From CAVXSP01 sp963724645 (GTDB lineage: Bacteria > Acidobacteriota > Vicinamibacteria > Vicinamibacterales > SCN-69-37), in NCBI GenBank assembly GCA_963724645.1, contig CAVRVJ010000006.1, positions 62,001 through 126,000 of the forward strand: a stretch of DNA of 64,000 nt, in the 5' to 3' direction. The notes under the pieces were generated by a model. That model had not been told where the DNA came from, did no database searches, and worked only from the letters and a program-made list of their open reading frames with translations. Made by a program: the position numbers and the translations under genes. Below are positions 29,592 through 39,273 of this stretch, one piece after another (the first letter of the stretch is position 1; each line of letters opens with the position of its first letter).

Positions 29592-29882
29592 ATGCGCATT
29601 CAACTGAACGGCGAACCGCGGGACCTGGAAGGTCCACTCTCGATTGCCGCCTTGCTCGAACAGTTGCAGGTCAACCCGCAGCTCGTCGCGGTCGAATACA
29701 ACCGCAAGGTCATCCGGCGCGCGCGATATGCCGATACGGTGATCGAGGAGGGAGCGGAAGTCGAAATTGTCGCCTTTGTCGGCGGCGGCGCTCCCGAGTT
29801 CGAGGCGGCGCGAGTGAGACAGTCCAAGGCGGCCAACGGCCATTCAAACGGAGGAGCCGTCCTAATCCCGGAAAGCAACTGA
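29592..29882 (+). CDS. thiS: Sulfur carrier protein ThiS with C-terminal extension
   Basis: The first 65 residues are ThiS: MRIQLNGEPRDLEG at the start, VAVEYNRKVI, then VEIVAFVGGG at 57-66. In the family the Gly-Gly is the very C-terminus, which is adenylated and thiocarboxylated for thiazole synthesis. Here 30 more residues follow GGG, hydrophilic and low in complexity (HSNGGAV near the end). A single indel would not place a stop directly after the glycines. The extension must be removed for ThiS function, or the protein does something else. thiG lies about 21 kb away (51436-52245). Confidence 0.85.
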   Translation: MRIQLNGEPRDLEGPLSIAALLEQLQVNPQLVAVEYNRKVIRRARYADTVIEEGAEVEIVAFVGGGAPEFEAARVRQSKAANGHSNGGAVLIPESN

Positions 29883-29883
29883 T

Positions 29884-31035
29884 ATGTCGATCGACCGCCG
29901 TCTCCGCATGATCTCGCTCTTGCTCGTCTGCCTGGCCGCGCAGCCGCTTCGGGCCCAGACGCCGGCGACCTCGTTTCCCGTTCCCGCCGAAGCGACAGCA
30001 CTGAGCCAGGGCTGGTCGTGGCTCGCGCAGGGCGACGCGGCACGAGCGTCGGCATTCGCTCAAGGCCTGATCGGCCAGTATCCCCGCAGTGCCGCCGTGC
30101 TCGCATTCGCCGTTGAGGCGGAAATTGCTCGCGCAGGCTCTGCCGCCGCTCTGGACGTGTACGACCGCTGGCTCGGCTCCCGAACAGTCGAGGACGGCTA
30201 CGCGCTGCGGCGGGTGGCGCGCGCGCTCTTGCGAGAAGCCACGCGGAATCGCCAGCAAAGCGCGTCACGCGTAGAGGCGACTGACGAGCTCCTGGCCGAT
30301 GGCGATCCGGAAATCGCGGCCGAAATCGAGCAGGCTGCCATGCCCGGCAATCCCGCCGATGCCGCACTCTCGAGCGCGGCCGGGAATCCACAATCGGTCA
30401 ACACCTTGATCGCGGATCTGAACAATCCGATGGGCAACAAGCGTCTGGCCATCGCGGGACTGGCGAAGAGCAAGAATCCGCTCGCCGTCGGCGCTCTCAG
30501 CGGCTTGTTGAAGGACCCGAACCCATTGTGGCGCATGGCGGCCGCCGAGGCGCTCGGCCAGCTTGGCTTCCCTGATGCCGTGCAGGGCCTCAAGCCACTC
30601 CTGAATGACCCAGTGCTCAGCGTCCGGTTTGCCGCCGCAGGCGCGCTCTTTGCGCTCAAGGAGCCGAGCGGCGCCGCGTGGCTGCGGGCGCTGGAATCTA
30701 GCGACCAGCCAGGCACCAGGCTGATGGTGGCTCGGTTGACCAAGGGAGAACCGGACGCGGCCTGGATCGAGCGCGTCCGCGCGTTGACCAAGGATCCGGA
30801 TCCGGACGTCCGGCGTCAGGCCGCCGAACTGCTGGGCCCCCACGACCCGCAAGCCGCCCGGGCTGTGCTCGAGCCGCTGTTCAACGACGCAAACCCCGCG
30901 GAACGCGAGGCTGCCAGCGACTCGTACCTGCGGTATGTCGCCCGGGACTTTGCGTCGCTTCGCCGGGCACTTCGCAGCGCGGACAGCGTCACTCGCGTCC
31001 GTGCTGCCGCCAGGATCCTGCAACTCACGCGCTAG
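29884..31035 (+). CDS. Secreted HEAT-repeat protein
   Basis: A 383-residue protein with an N-terminal signal peptide (ISLLLVCLAAQPLRAQTP). Residues about 35-130 are helical and TPR-like. From about 165 HEAT-type repeats are clear: NPLAVGALSGLLKDPNPLWR, MAAAEALGQLGFPDAV, LKPLLNDPVLSVRFAAAGAL, and a last set around DPDPDVRRQAAELLGPHDPQ. Such proteins act as scaffolds; no enzymatic motif is seen. It starts directly after the thiS stop. The stop is followed by the motif TCCCGGAAAGCA found at other gene ends here. Confidence 0.7.
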   Translation: MSIDRRLRMISLLLVCLAAQPLRAQTPATSFPVPAEATALSQGWSWLAQGDAARASAFAQGLIGQYPRSAAVLAFAVEAEIARAGSAAALDVYDRWLGSRTVEDGYALRRVARALLREATRNRQQSASRVEATDELLADGDPEIAAEIEQAAMPGNPADAALSSAAGNPQSVNTLIADLNNPMGNKRLAIAGLAKSKNPLAVGALSGLLKDPNPLWRMAAAEALGQLGFPDAVQGLKPLLNDPVLSVRFAAAGALFALKEPSGAAWLRALESSDQPGTRLMVARLTKGEPDAAWIERVRALTKDPDPDVRRQAAELLGPHDPQAARAVLEPLFNDANPAEREAASDSYLRYVARDFASLRRALRSADSVTRVRAAARILQLTR

Positions 31036-31120
31036 TCCCGGAAAGCACTTGATTTGAGTCAAGGACAACCCCGCCAGCCCTGATCCTTCGCAATGCTCGC
31101 GAACTTCAGTGGTATATTTC

Positions 31121-31149
31121 TTGCCCTCAAGGCCGGGCACTCTTACAAT
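31121..31149 (+). promoter_or_regulatory. Predicted promoter of the secreted beta-propeller gene
   Basis: TTGCCC (31121-31126) and TACAAT (31144-31149) are separated by 17 bp. Transcription would start near 31156 and leave a leader of about 80 nt that ends in AGGTAGCT before the ATG at 31236. A weak hairpin followed by TTTTTT (about 31199-31220) is inside this leader. Confidence 0.55.
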
Positions 31150-31235
31150 ACCCCCCGGATTAAAGCGACTGCTGCCGGACGCCGATAACTCATGGCGCTG
31201 GCGCTCCCAACAGCTTTTTTAACGGCCAGGTAGCT

Positions 31236-33536
31236 ATGAATCCAAGTCCGGCTCGAGCCATATCGTTTTTCGGGCGCCGTGCGCTCTCCGCAGTTGTCAC
31301 CTCCGGTCTGCTGATCCTTCTTTCAGCCGGGTATGCATCGGCTCAGCTCTCGCGCGTCGGCAATTCGATTGGATTGCACGACATGAACCCTGTGTTCGGC
31401 ACGGATGTCTGCTACGACCCGGCCCACGGCGTTTACCTGGTCGTCGGAGGCCAGGGCTTCCTGTATGGCATCTTCACCGACACCAGCGGCGCGGCGACCG
31501 GGCCCTCCCCCATGTTCTCGATCGGCACGACCAACCAGAGCAGCCACTGGGGCTTGTTCCCGAAGTGCACGTACGGAGCGGCGATAGGCGGCGGACAAGG
31601 CGGATTCCTGGTCAGTTGGTTCGAAGCCGACCAGATCCACGTCCAGACGGTCGTAGACCCCAGTGGCGCAACCGGCTACGGCATCGGCGCCGATTTCGTC
31701 CTCGGCGCTGGCGCGAACAACGCGGTAGGCGGACCGAACAGCTCGTACTCGGCGACCAGCCAGCGCTTTCTTGTCGTCTGGCCAACAGCGGCGTTCGACA
31801 CGCAGGCCAGGTTCGTGGACGCGAGCGGCGCCCCAAGCGGCTCGGTCATGACGATCTTCCCGCACACGAACGCGAACGGCTCGTTGTTTCCGGAAGTTAC
31901 GTGGAACTCGTTGGACGATGACTTCGGCGTCGCGTTCGCTGGCTGGACCGGAAGCTCCGGGATTGAAGGGTTTCGTCGGGTTCACGCCTCCGATGGCGCC
32001 CTCTCCCCGAGCACGCTGTTCTCAGCCTCCGGGGCCCCTTTTTGCGCGAGCATTGAGTTCAATCCGACGACCCACCGGTACGTGATGGCCTGGTCCGTGC
32101 CGCCCGGCTGGTACGACGCGGAGATCGACAAAGACGGCGCGGTCGTCCGAACGGGCTTGATCTCCTCCAGAGTCGGCACGGCCTCGAGTTTCGGCCTTTC
32201 CTACAATCCGGTCAGCGGCACATTCCTCGCCATCAGCGAAGACAACATGTCGTACCAGCTCGCCGGACTGGAACTGAACACGAACGGAGTGGCGAAGCCG
32301 GCGACGACGATGACGCTGACCAACGGCGGTGGCACCAGCGGATCCTTCTGGCCGCGGGTGACTGCGCGCACCGACGCCAAGCAGTGGGACATCACGTACT
32401 CCCGCCGGTTCACGTCAATCGCCAACCAGATCATGGAGAGCACGTCGTCGGAAGCCGTGCCTACGCCGCCGCCGCCGCCGGCCAGCAACGCCCAGATTAC
32501 TATCGACGCGCCATCGAGCGGCGCATCCGTCAAGAACTCCTTCTTCCTGTCAGGGTGGGCCATAGACAGGGGGATGACCAGCGGATCGGGTATCGACGCC
32601 GTGCACGTCTGGGCGTATCCCTCAAGCGGTGCCCCGATTTTTGTCGGAGCCATCAGTACGTTCAGTAGTCGCGGCGACGTCGGCGCCGTGTTCGGCGAAA
32701 ACTTCACGAGTTCGGGATTCGGACTCTCGGTTCTTCTCCCCAATGGCGCGTACACCATCGTGGCGTACCCGCACAGCGCGATGACCGGCACGTTCGGGGC
32801 AGGCAAGGCCATTACGGTCACCGTCGAGACCTCGCGAACTCTGGGATCGGTCGACTCGCCGACCAACGGGTCAACGATCTGGCAGAAGCTGGTTGTGTCC
32901 GGCTGGGCCATCGATCAGCTCGCGCCAGGCGGCACCGGCGTCGACGCCGTGCACGTCTGGGCCTATCCGAACCCGGGCTCCGGGCAGAGTCCTGTGTTTC
33001 TGGGCGTGGCCGCCTACGGCGGCGCGCGGCCTGATGTCGCGTCGATATTCGGCGGGCAGTTCTACGCGTCGGGCTTCTACTTCCAGTCGCCCGATCTTCC
33101 GCCGGGCTTCTACCGTATCGTGGCGTTCGCCCACAGCGCGGTCAACGGCGCGTTCGCCAACGCGGCGACATCCGACGTCACAATCACGTCGGCGATGGCG
33201 GTCGACCAGCCGCTCGCCAATACGGTGCTCGCTGCGGGTTCGCCAATCGCAGTCTCCGGGTGGGCCGTCGATCGAAATGCCACCGGCGATGCCGGAGTCG
33301 ACTCCGTACATGTCTGGGCGTTTGGACCCAACGGCGCGCAGTTCCTTGGCATGGGAGCGGTTGGCGGCGCGCGTCCAGACGTCGGCGCCATCCTGGGCGC
33401 GCAGTTCGTCAACTGCGGGTTCTGGCTGACCGTCCCCGGCGTCCCGCCTGGCGCGTTCGACATCGTCGTCTACGCCCATAGCAGGCTGACAGGGACATTC
33501 AACGAAGGCCGTGCTGTCCGCGTCACCGTGCGGTGA
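31236..33536 (+). CDS. Secreted beta-propeller-like protein with three C-terminal Ig-like modules
   Basis: 766 residues. A signal peptide ends at GYASAQ (about residue 36). Residues about 45-400 hold repeated strands of the type VYLVVGGQG, GFLVSWFEAD, RFLVVWPTAAFD and RYVMAWSVPP, spaced 45-60 residues apart like blades of a beta-propeller. After a proline linker (PPPPPP, about 412) come three modules at about 421-535, 536-653 and 654-766. Each has SGWA-I/V-D, then G-V/I-D-A-V-H-V-W-A, a conserved DVG-FG-F-SGF part, and ends with AHS--GTF--VTV. The same arrays end two other proteins in the window. Probably extracellular binding or surface attachment; no catalytic motif seen. Confidence 0.75.
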   Translation: MNPSPARAISFFGRRALSAVVTSGLLILLSAGYASAQLSRVGNSIGLHDMNPVFGTDVCYDPAHGVYLVVGGQGFLYGIFTDTSGAATGPSPMFSIGTTNQSSHWGLFPKCTYGAAIGGGQGGFLVSWFEADQIHVQTVVDPSGATGYGIGADFVLGAGANNAVGGPNSSYSATSQRFLVVWPTAAFDTQARFVDASGAPSGSVMTIFPHTNANGSLFPEVTWNSLDDDFGVAFAGWTGSSGIEGFRRVHASDGALSPSTLFSASGAPFCASIEFNPTTHRYVMAWSVPPGWYDAEIDKDGAVVRTGLISSRVGTASSFGLSYNPVSGTFLAISEDNMSYQLAGLELNTNGVAKPATTMTLTNGGGTSGSFWPRVTARTDAKQWDITYSRRFTSIANQIMESTSSEAVPTPPPPPASNAQITIDAPSSGASVKNSFFLSGWAIDRGMTSGSGIDAVHVWAYPSSGAPIFVGAISTFSSRGDVGAVFGENFTSSGFGLSVLLPNGAYTIVAYPHSAMTGTFGAGKAITVTVETSRTLGSVDSPTNGSTIWQKLVVSGWAIDQLAPGGTGVDAVHVWAYPNPGSGQSPVFLGVAAYGGARPDVASIFGGQFYASGFYFQSPDLPPGFYRIVAFAHSAVNGAFANAATSDVTITSAMAVDQPLANTVLAAGSPIAVSGWAVDRNATGDAGVDSVHVWAFGPNGAQFLGMGAVGGARPDVGAILGAQFVNCGFWLTVPGVPPGAFDIVVYAHSRLTGTFNEGRAVRVTVR

Positions 33537-33563
33537 GATCGCGGGGACCGCGCACCATGCCGG

Positions 33564-36096
33564 CTATCCGTCTGCCCGGTCGTGCACGATGAATCCGGGA
33601 ACGATCAACGCCGCGCACACAACCCAGAACAGCAGGCCGCTCGCGTCGAACGCCGGGAGATGGAGCGGTGTCGTCGACGCACTGATACCGAAGTATTGCG
33701 CCTGGCGGATCACGATCGCGACGAGCGCCATGAGCCAATAGAACAGCCCGAGGTAGCGGAGCAGGTACAGCCCAACCGTCCCGATGAGCAGAAGCTCGAA
33801 GTAGGGCAACTCGTGCGAATGCGGCGGTCGCCAGCGGAGGACGGTATTGAGGCTGAGGCTGAGGCTGGCAAACGCCAGCGCGAGGAACGCCGGCCCCAGA
33901 CGCATCTGCCCGGCGGGCGGCCGGACGAAGGGGCCGAGACGACGTGTGACGGCTGCGGCGCCGGCAAACGTGCGCGTCAGGACGGCAGCCGCCACGTTGA
34001 TGGCGGCGCCGACCGCGATCCACGGAAACCACAAGAGCCCGGCGCTGTGGCCTGGGTAAAGGAACTCGGCGGGATACAACTGGTGCAGAAGAGAATTCTG
34101 GTCCCAGGTGCCGAGCCACCATTTCGCCATCCACCGCCACTGAAGCTGGCCCCACCACAAGTCGATGAGCGCGAGCTTCCTGACGGCGATCTGTTCAGGC
34201 CACGGATGCTCGAGCATGAACTCCCGGAATCGCTGCGACACCGGCTGAAAGTAGTGCTTCTCACCGAGGTAATGCATGATGATCAAGTTGTTCGTCGCCG
34301 GCGAGTTACAGTCGCGTGTAGACGATCCACGGAATCTGTGTGATCCCCAGTACGATCGGCATCGAGGCGAGGTGCACCCATGACGTAGCGGATCGAGCGT
34401 ACATCGCGATCGTGAAGAGGAAGAACACTGGAAACGACAGTAGATTTCCCGCATGGGCGAGCGCGCCCAGGCCGAACAGCGCCCCACACCACACGAAGTG
34501 ACCGAGCGTCGGTCTGGTCGCGTTCCACGACACGACCATGGCCGCGATCAGGAAATACGCGCCGAAGAGCTTGGGCCACGTGTAATAGACGTTCAAAAAG
34601 TTCCAGGGATTGAGCGCGACGAGCGCGGCACAACCCCATGCCACCCGGCTCGAGCTCCACTGCCGCACCAGGGCGAAGATAGCCGACGCAAAGGCGCCGT
34701 TCAGCACGATGCCTAGGCGGAGGTAGTGCGGAAAGTACTCGACGCCAGGGTCGAGCGCCCGGTAGAGAAACGAGTGCACCACCGCCAGGAGCGGCCCGCG
34801 GTCGCTGATGCGCCAGAGTCCAGAGAAGAGCGAGTCGGCGGGCAAGTGCCGGCGCCAAGTGAGCGACGCGAGCCAACTGAGCTCGTTGTCATTTGGAAGC
34901 GTATGGAGGTTGCGCCGCGCCGCCCATGTCCAGTCGACGATCTGGCTGGAGTCGTGCAGGCCCACCGTCAGATAGAACAGCGCGCAGAGCGGCACCAGCA
35001 CCTGCAGCAGGAAGAACAGCTGGTTCGCCCGGACGAACAGGACGAGCGCACCACGCTTCTCCCGGTTCGCAGCCAGGATGCCGGCGAGACCACCGTACGC
35101 GACGAGCACCACGACGGTGAAGCCCAGGTTGCCCACGCCGGCCCACTGAAGGGGGACGAACGCTGCGCCGATTAAGGCCACCGTAATGGGCATGGCGAGG
35201 AGCGCATCATGATCACCATCACCGGGGCGCGCTCTTGGATAGCTCGACAACACGAACCACCCCGGCAGTGTCATCATCGCGACAATGACGACGACGTGGA
35301 AGAGCGTCGCCGGAGCCGTCGCGAGTGTTCGCACCCACGGGAGGGCGGAGTCGAGGCCGAGCGCCTGCGGAATCCACCACACAACGGCAAACAGGCGCGC
35401 TCCCAACTGGGCGTAGCCGAGGGTACCGATCAGGACGCCGAAGACCGCAATGGCCGCGAGGACTGGCCCCGCGCTGGGCAGGTCCGCGAACCGCGCACGC
35501 CGCCAAGAAGCCGGAACGGCAATCTCGCCCGCGCGCACGGCGAACGCCAGCCACAGGAGCCCGCCCAATAGCGCGCCGACGGTGCCCCAAGCTGCGCCAC
35601 GCGCCGACGTCAGAGCCACGCGCGTCTGCACGCGGCCAACGCCGATGCTCGCGTCGCGCCCCTCCACGGTCGGACTTACCAACTGGAGGGCGAGGCGCCC
35701 TGCCGGCACCGCGGCCGGCCGCGTGATCGTAACTTCGTAGTCGTGCCATCCGGGGGCGACCACTACTTGTCGAAGCGGCACATCGTCGACCAGCAACGTC
35801 ACGGAGGCGCCGGGAGGCACGGCCGGCTCCGCCTCTCGCAATTGCAAGGTGAGATGGATCGGCCGCCACCCGCTGTCGGGAAACTCAATCTTCGCGTACG
35901 CGCGCGCCCATCGCACCTCGAGCCCATCGGCCACGCCGGCGGGCACAACAAAGCCGCGAAACGTCGGAGCGTCAAAGTTGGGCCAGAACTCCAGCCCTAC
36001 GAATGTCACCGCACCGGTGACACACGCCAGCGCGAGCATGAGGTATCGAGAGCCGCGGCGCCGCCGCGCCTGGTGAGCGATCGGGGCTGTGTTCAT
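33564..36096 (-). CDS. Large membrane glycosyltransferase-like protein, frameshifted
   Basis: The N-terminal frame (36096 to about 34306) gives one helix, then a periplasmic beta-sandwich-like domain of about 130 residues (LTLQLREAEPAVPPGASVTL, VVAPGWHDYEVTI), then many membrane helices including NPWNFLNVYYTWPKLFGAYF. The frame then meets a stop after IPWIVYTRL. The other frame continues at once with LIIMHYLGEKHYFQPVSQ and further helices to 33564. One indel near 34310 therefore splits one protein of about 840 residues. Some features resemble GT-C enzymes, but no clear acidic motif is seen, so the function is uncertain. It converges on the beta-propeller gene with a 27-bp gap. Confidence 0.5.
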
Positions 36097-36246
36097 GAAT
36101 GCGAGAGAAACGCGATCTAACCGCGCCAGATTCGTGGCCTGTTATCGGACACTTCAGTGCGATTCAACAACTCTGCGCCGCCGAATACTATCGCACGACG
36201 TACCATCACCACGGCTACATCCGTCGCGTCTGGAGTTCCCCCTGAA

Positions 36247-37033
36247 CTAATTGGGCGTCTGCGGCCCGGGCATCTGCGCTGTGGCTCTATTTCGCCGGTA
36301 ATCGCCTTTTGCAAGGTGTTGTTCCAGCCACACGTACAGCACGATGAACAGGTAACGGCTGCCCATTTCCTTGAGCTTCAGCTTGGAGACGCCCTCGGTG
36401 CGGTTGCGCCAGCCGATCGGGATCACGCTGTACGTGAACCCGCGGACGATCGCCTTCAGCGGCAACTCGACGGTCAGATTGAAGTGATGCGATAGCAGCG
36501 GCCGCAGGCCGTCGATCGTCTCGCGCCGGTACAGCTTGAACGCGTTCGTGGTGTCGTTGAGCGGAATGCGGAACAGCAGTTTGATGAACAGGTTGGCCAG
36601 GCGGTTGATGGTGAGCTTGAACCGCGGGTAGTCGACGACGAGGCTCTCCGCGCATGAAGCGGGACCCGAACACGCAGTCGTAGCCCTGCGCAGATTTCGC
36701 GATAGCAGCGCACGACGTCCTCGGGCGGATCCGATCCGTCGGCCATGACGATGGCGACGACGTCGCCCTTGAAAGGCCTCGAGCCCGCGCGGACGGCGAG
36801 GCCGAATCCGCCGCGTCTTCGTTTTCAATGCAGCGGACGGCCGGATGATCGCGGCTGACGGCGCCGACCACCGCCTCCGTCTGGTCGCGCGCTGTGATCG
36901 TTGACGACGACGATTTCGTAAGGAATGGATTCCGCCTTCCAGCGCAGCGCAAAGCGCTCGAAGGACCGGAGCGATAGAATCCTGCTTCATTGTGGGCGGG
37001 AATGACGACCGACAACACAGCCGGATCGGACAT
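36247..37033 (-). pseudogene. Glycosyltransferase family 2, multiply frameshifted
   Basis: Pieces in all three frames add up to one GT2 of about 265 residues. The N-terminus is DPAVLSVVIPAHNEAG, then ARDQTEAVVGAVSRDHPAVR, MADGSDPPEDVVRCY in place of the DxD region, and finally an intact stretch from TINRLANLFIKLLFRIPLND through RNRTEGVSKLKLKEMGSRYL. This order is that of dolichol-phosphate-mannose-synthase-like polyprenyl-phosphate glycosyltransferases. At least four indels are needed within 500 bp. The neighbouring two genes are broken in the same way, which suggests locally poor sequence. Confidence 0.7.
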
Positions 37034-37040
37034 CGACAGC

Positions 37041-38117
37041 TCAGGACAACGACGCTCGCAGCGGCCTCTCCGTGATCCTGGATCCACGTGAACAGGTCGC
37101 GCCGCGATGGTCCCACGGACCTGCGGGGCGACCAGCCGAATCGCGCCTGCACCTTGGCGTTGTCGGTGACGTAGATCGGCACGTCGCCCGGACGGGTGGC
37201 CTCGGGACGGACTGAATCGTTGAGGCGGGTCGCCCGTCAGCGCTCGCAATGGTCGCGTGAACTCTGCAAGCGACACGCTGTTGGCCAGCCCGCCGCCGGC
37301 GTTGAAGACTTCGCCGCGCAGATTGTTGCGGACCGCCAACTCGGATCTCGATCAAGTCCGCAAGGTCGTCCACGTGCAGGACATCGCGCACCTGCTGGCC
37401 GCGGCCGCCGTAGCCGATGTAGGACAAGCGGGCGCCGAAAGGCGTGGGCGAACATCCAATGCGCGAAAACGCCCTGCTCGGCGTGCCCCATCTGCCACGG
37501 GCCAGACACGACGCCGCAGCGGTTGATCACAGCCTGCAAGCCGAACATGTCCACGTATTCGGCGATCAGCAGCTCCGAGGCCAGCTTTGTCGTCCCGTAC
37601 AGCGTCCGCGCGCCCTCGAGCGGAAACTCCTCCGCGATCCCCCGCGAACTGGCGCCGGGCACCGGCTGCTCGTCCAGCAGCTGAAACCGCGAGCCGCGCG
37701 CTTCGTACCGCAGGGCCGAGAGCGTCGCGCGTTGGATAGACGCGGCTGGTCGAGAGGAACACGAACGCCGCGTTCGTTCTGCGCGCCAGCTCGAGGCAGT
37801 TGACGCAGCCGATCAGGTTGGTGTCGACGACGTAGCGGACCTGGCCGTCACGGCCGGCCAGCACCGACGGCTCGGCGGAGCATTCGATGATGACGTCGAG
37901 CGGACCTGGCAGCGGTCGAGGTCCGCCTCGACGCGGACGTCGCCATGGCGGAACTCGACGCCTGCCGGCGCAATCGTCCGAGGTTCAGCTCCGCGCCGCG
38001 TCGTCTCAGGTTGTCGAAGGCAACGACGCGGTCGTCCGGCGAGCGGCGCTTGAACTCGATCGCCAGGCTCGAGCCGATGAACCCGGCGCCGCCGGTCACC
38101 AGGATGGTCTGCGGCAT
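37041..38117 (-). pseudogene. NAD-dependent sugar-nucleotide epimerase/dehydratase, multiply frameshifted
   Basis: The start MPQTILVTGGAGFIGSSLAI (ATG 38117) gives the SDR glycine motif. Later pieces in other frames give TNLIGCVNCLELARRTNAAF, FLSTSRVY, LYGTTKLASELLIAEYVD with the catalytic YxxxK, INRCGVVSGPWQMG, QQVRDVLHVDDL and NAGGGLANSVSL. This order fits a CDP- or dTDP-sugar 4,6-dehydratase/epimerase of about 350 residues. At least five indels break it. It overlaps the stop of the next upstream gene (TGATG), so the two were one operon. Confidence 0.7.
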
Positions 38118-39192
38118 CAGGCGCGCTCGCGCGCCCAGCGCTCGGCGTTGTGGTCGTAGATGTCCTGGAGCAGCGCGTCGAGATTGTACTTCTGGCGCCA
38201 ACCGGGATAGTCCGCCTGGAACTTGCGTAAATCGCTGACGTACCAGATGTGGTCGCCGATGCGGTTCGCCTCTTTGTAAGTCCACATCATCGTGCGTCCC
38301 GCGATGGCTTCGCACTTCGCGATGGCCTCGAGCATCGAGCAGTTGCTCTCGAGGCCGCCGCCGAGGTTGTAGACCTGCCCGCCGGGGCGCGGCGCTCTGC
38401 CAGAAATGGAGGAACGCGCTCGACCACGTCGGCGCAGTGGATGTTGTCGCGAACCTGCTTGCCCTTGTAGCCGAACACCGTGTACGGCCTGCCGCTCGCG
38501 ACGCACTTCATCAGGTACGCGAGGAAGCCGTGCAGCTCGGCGCCCGAATGCCGCGGGCCGGTCAGGCAGCCGCAGCGGAACGCGGCCGTGCTCATGCCGA
38601 AATACCGGCCGTACTCCTGCACGAGCACGTCGGCCGCGACCTTCGACGCGCCAAACAGCGAGTGCAGCGACTGGTCGATCGACATCGTCTCGTCGATGCC
38701 CGCGCTGAAGGGGTGCGCGGGATCGATCTCCCAGCGCGTCTCGCGCTCGACGAGCGGCAGCCGGTTCGGCGTGTCGCCGTAGACCTTGTTGGTCGAAGTG
38801 AAGACGAACACGGCTTCGGGACAATGCCGCCGCGTCTGCTCGAGCAGCTTAAGCGTGGCCGTGGCGTTGACGTCGAAGTCGAGGAGCGGATCGCGCGCGG
38901 CCCAGTCATGCGACGGCTGCGCGGCGGTATGGACGATGAGGGAGATGCTCTTACCGTGCTGCGCGAACACCCTGCCGACCGCATCGTCGTCGCGCGTGTC
39001 GATGCTGTGGTGCGTGTAGTCTGGCAGCGCAAGAAGCTCGTCCCTGGTCGAGCGCGTCGAGGCCTCATCGCCGAAGAACACTCGCCGCATGTCGTTGTCG
39101 ATACCCAGCACCCGAACACCGCGGGCGCACAGCGCGCGCACCGTCTCCGAACCGATCAGCCCGGCCGAACCTGTCACGATCGCAGTCGTCAT
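38117..39192 (-). CDS. CDP-paratose 2-epimerase-like NAD-dependent epimerase, frameshifted
   Basis: About 355 residues. The N-terminus TTAIVTGSAGLIGSETVRAL holds the NAD-binding motif; IDNDMRRVFFGDEAST, HTAAQPSHDWAARDP, TSTNKVYGDTPNRLPL, SLFGASKVAADVLVQEYGRY (YxxxK-type region shifted to the S-K-V-A-A form) and FGYKGKQVRDNIHCADVV follow. These match RfbE-type CDP-paratose/tyvelose 2-epimerases closely. One indel near 38395 shifts the C-terminus (GQVYNLGGGLESNCSMLEAI, RIGDHIWYVSDLRKFQ) to another frame. The reaction belongs to 3,6-dideoxyhexose synthesis, but other substrates are possible since the rest of that pathway is not here. Confidence 0.75.
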
Positions 39193-39273
39193 CACTCCCC
39201 GTACGGAACGCGCCCTGTCTGATCTCGGAAAGCATTTGACTGTGGGGAACCGTGCTCGTCGACGCTCCTGGCA

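Noticed and set aside
31150..31235. Possible cyclic-di-GMP (GEMM) riboswitch in the leader of the beta-propeller gene (CCAGGTAGC near the start codon).
   Set aside because: The other conserved parts of the GEMM fold, such as the GGCAAACC-type segment and paired stem, are absent, so only a short chance likeness remains.
33523..34158. Alternative minus-strand frame overlapping the end of the large membrane protein gene.
   Set aside because: It is arginine-rich with no membrane helices, while the neighbouring frame carries clear helices continuing the upstream protein.
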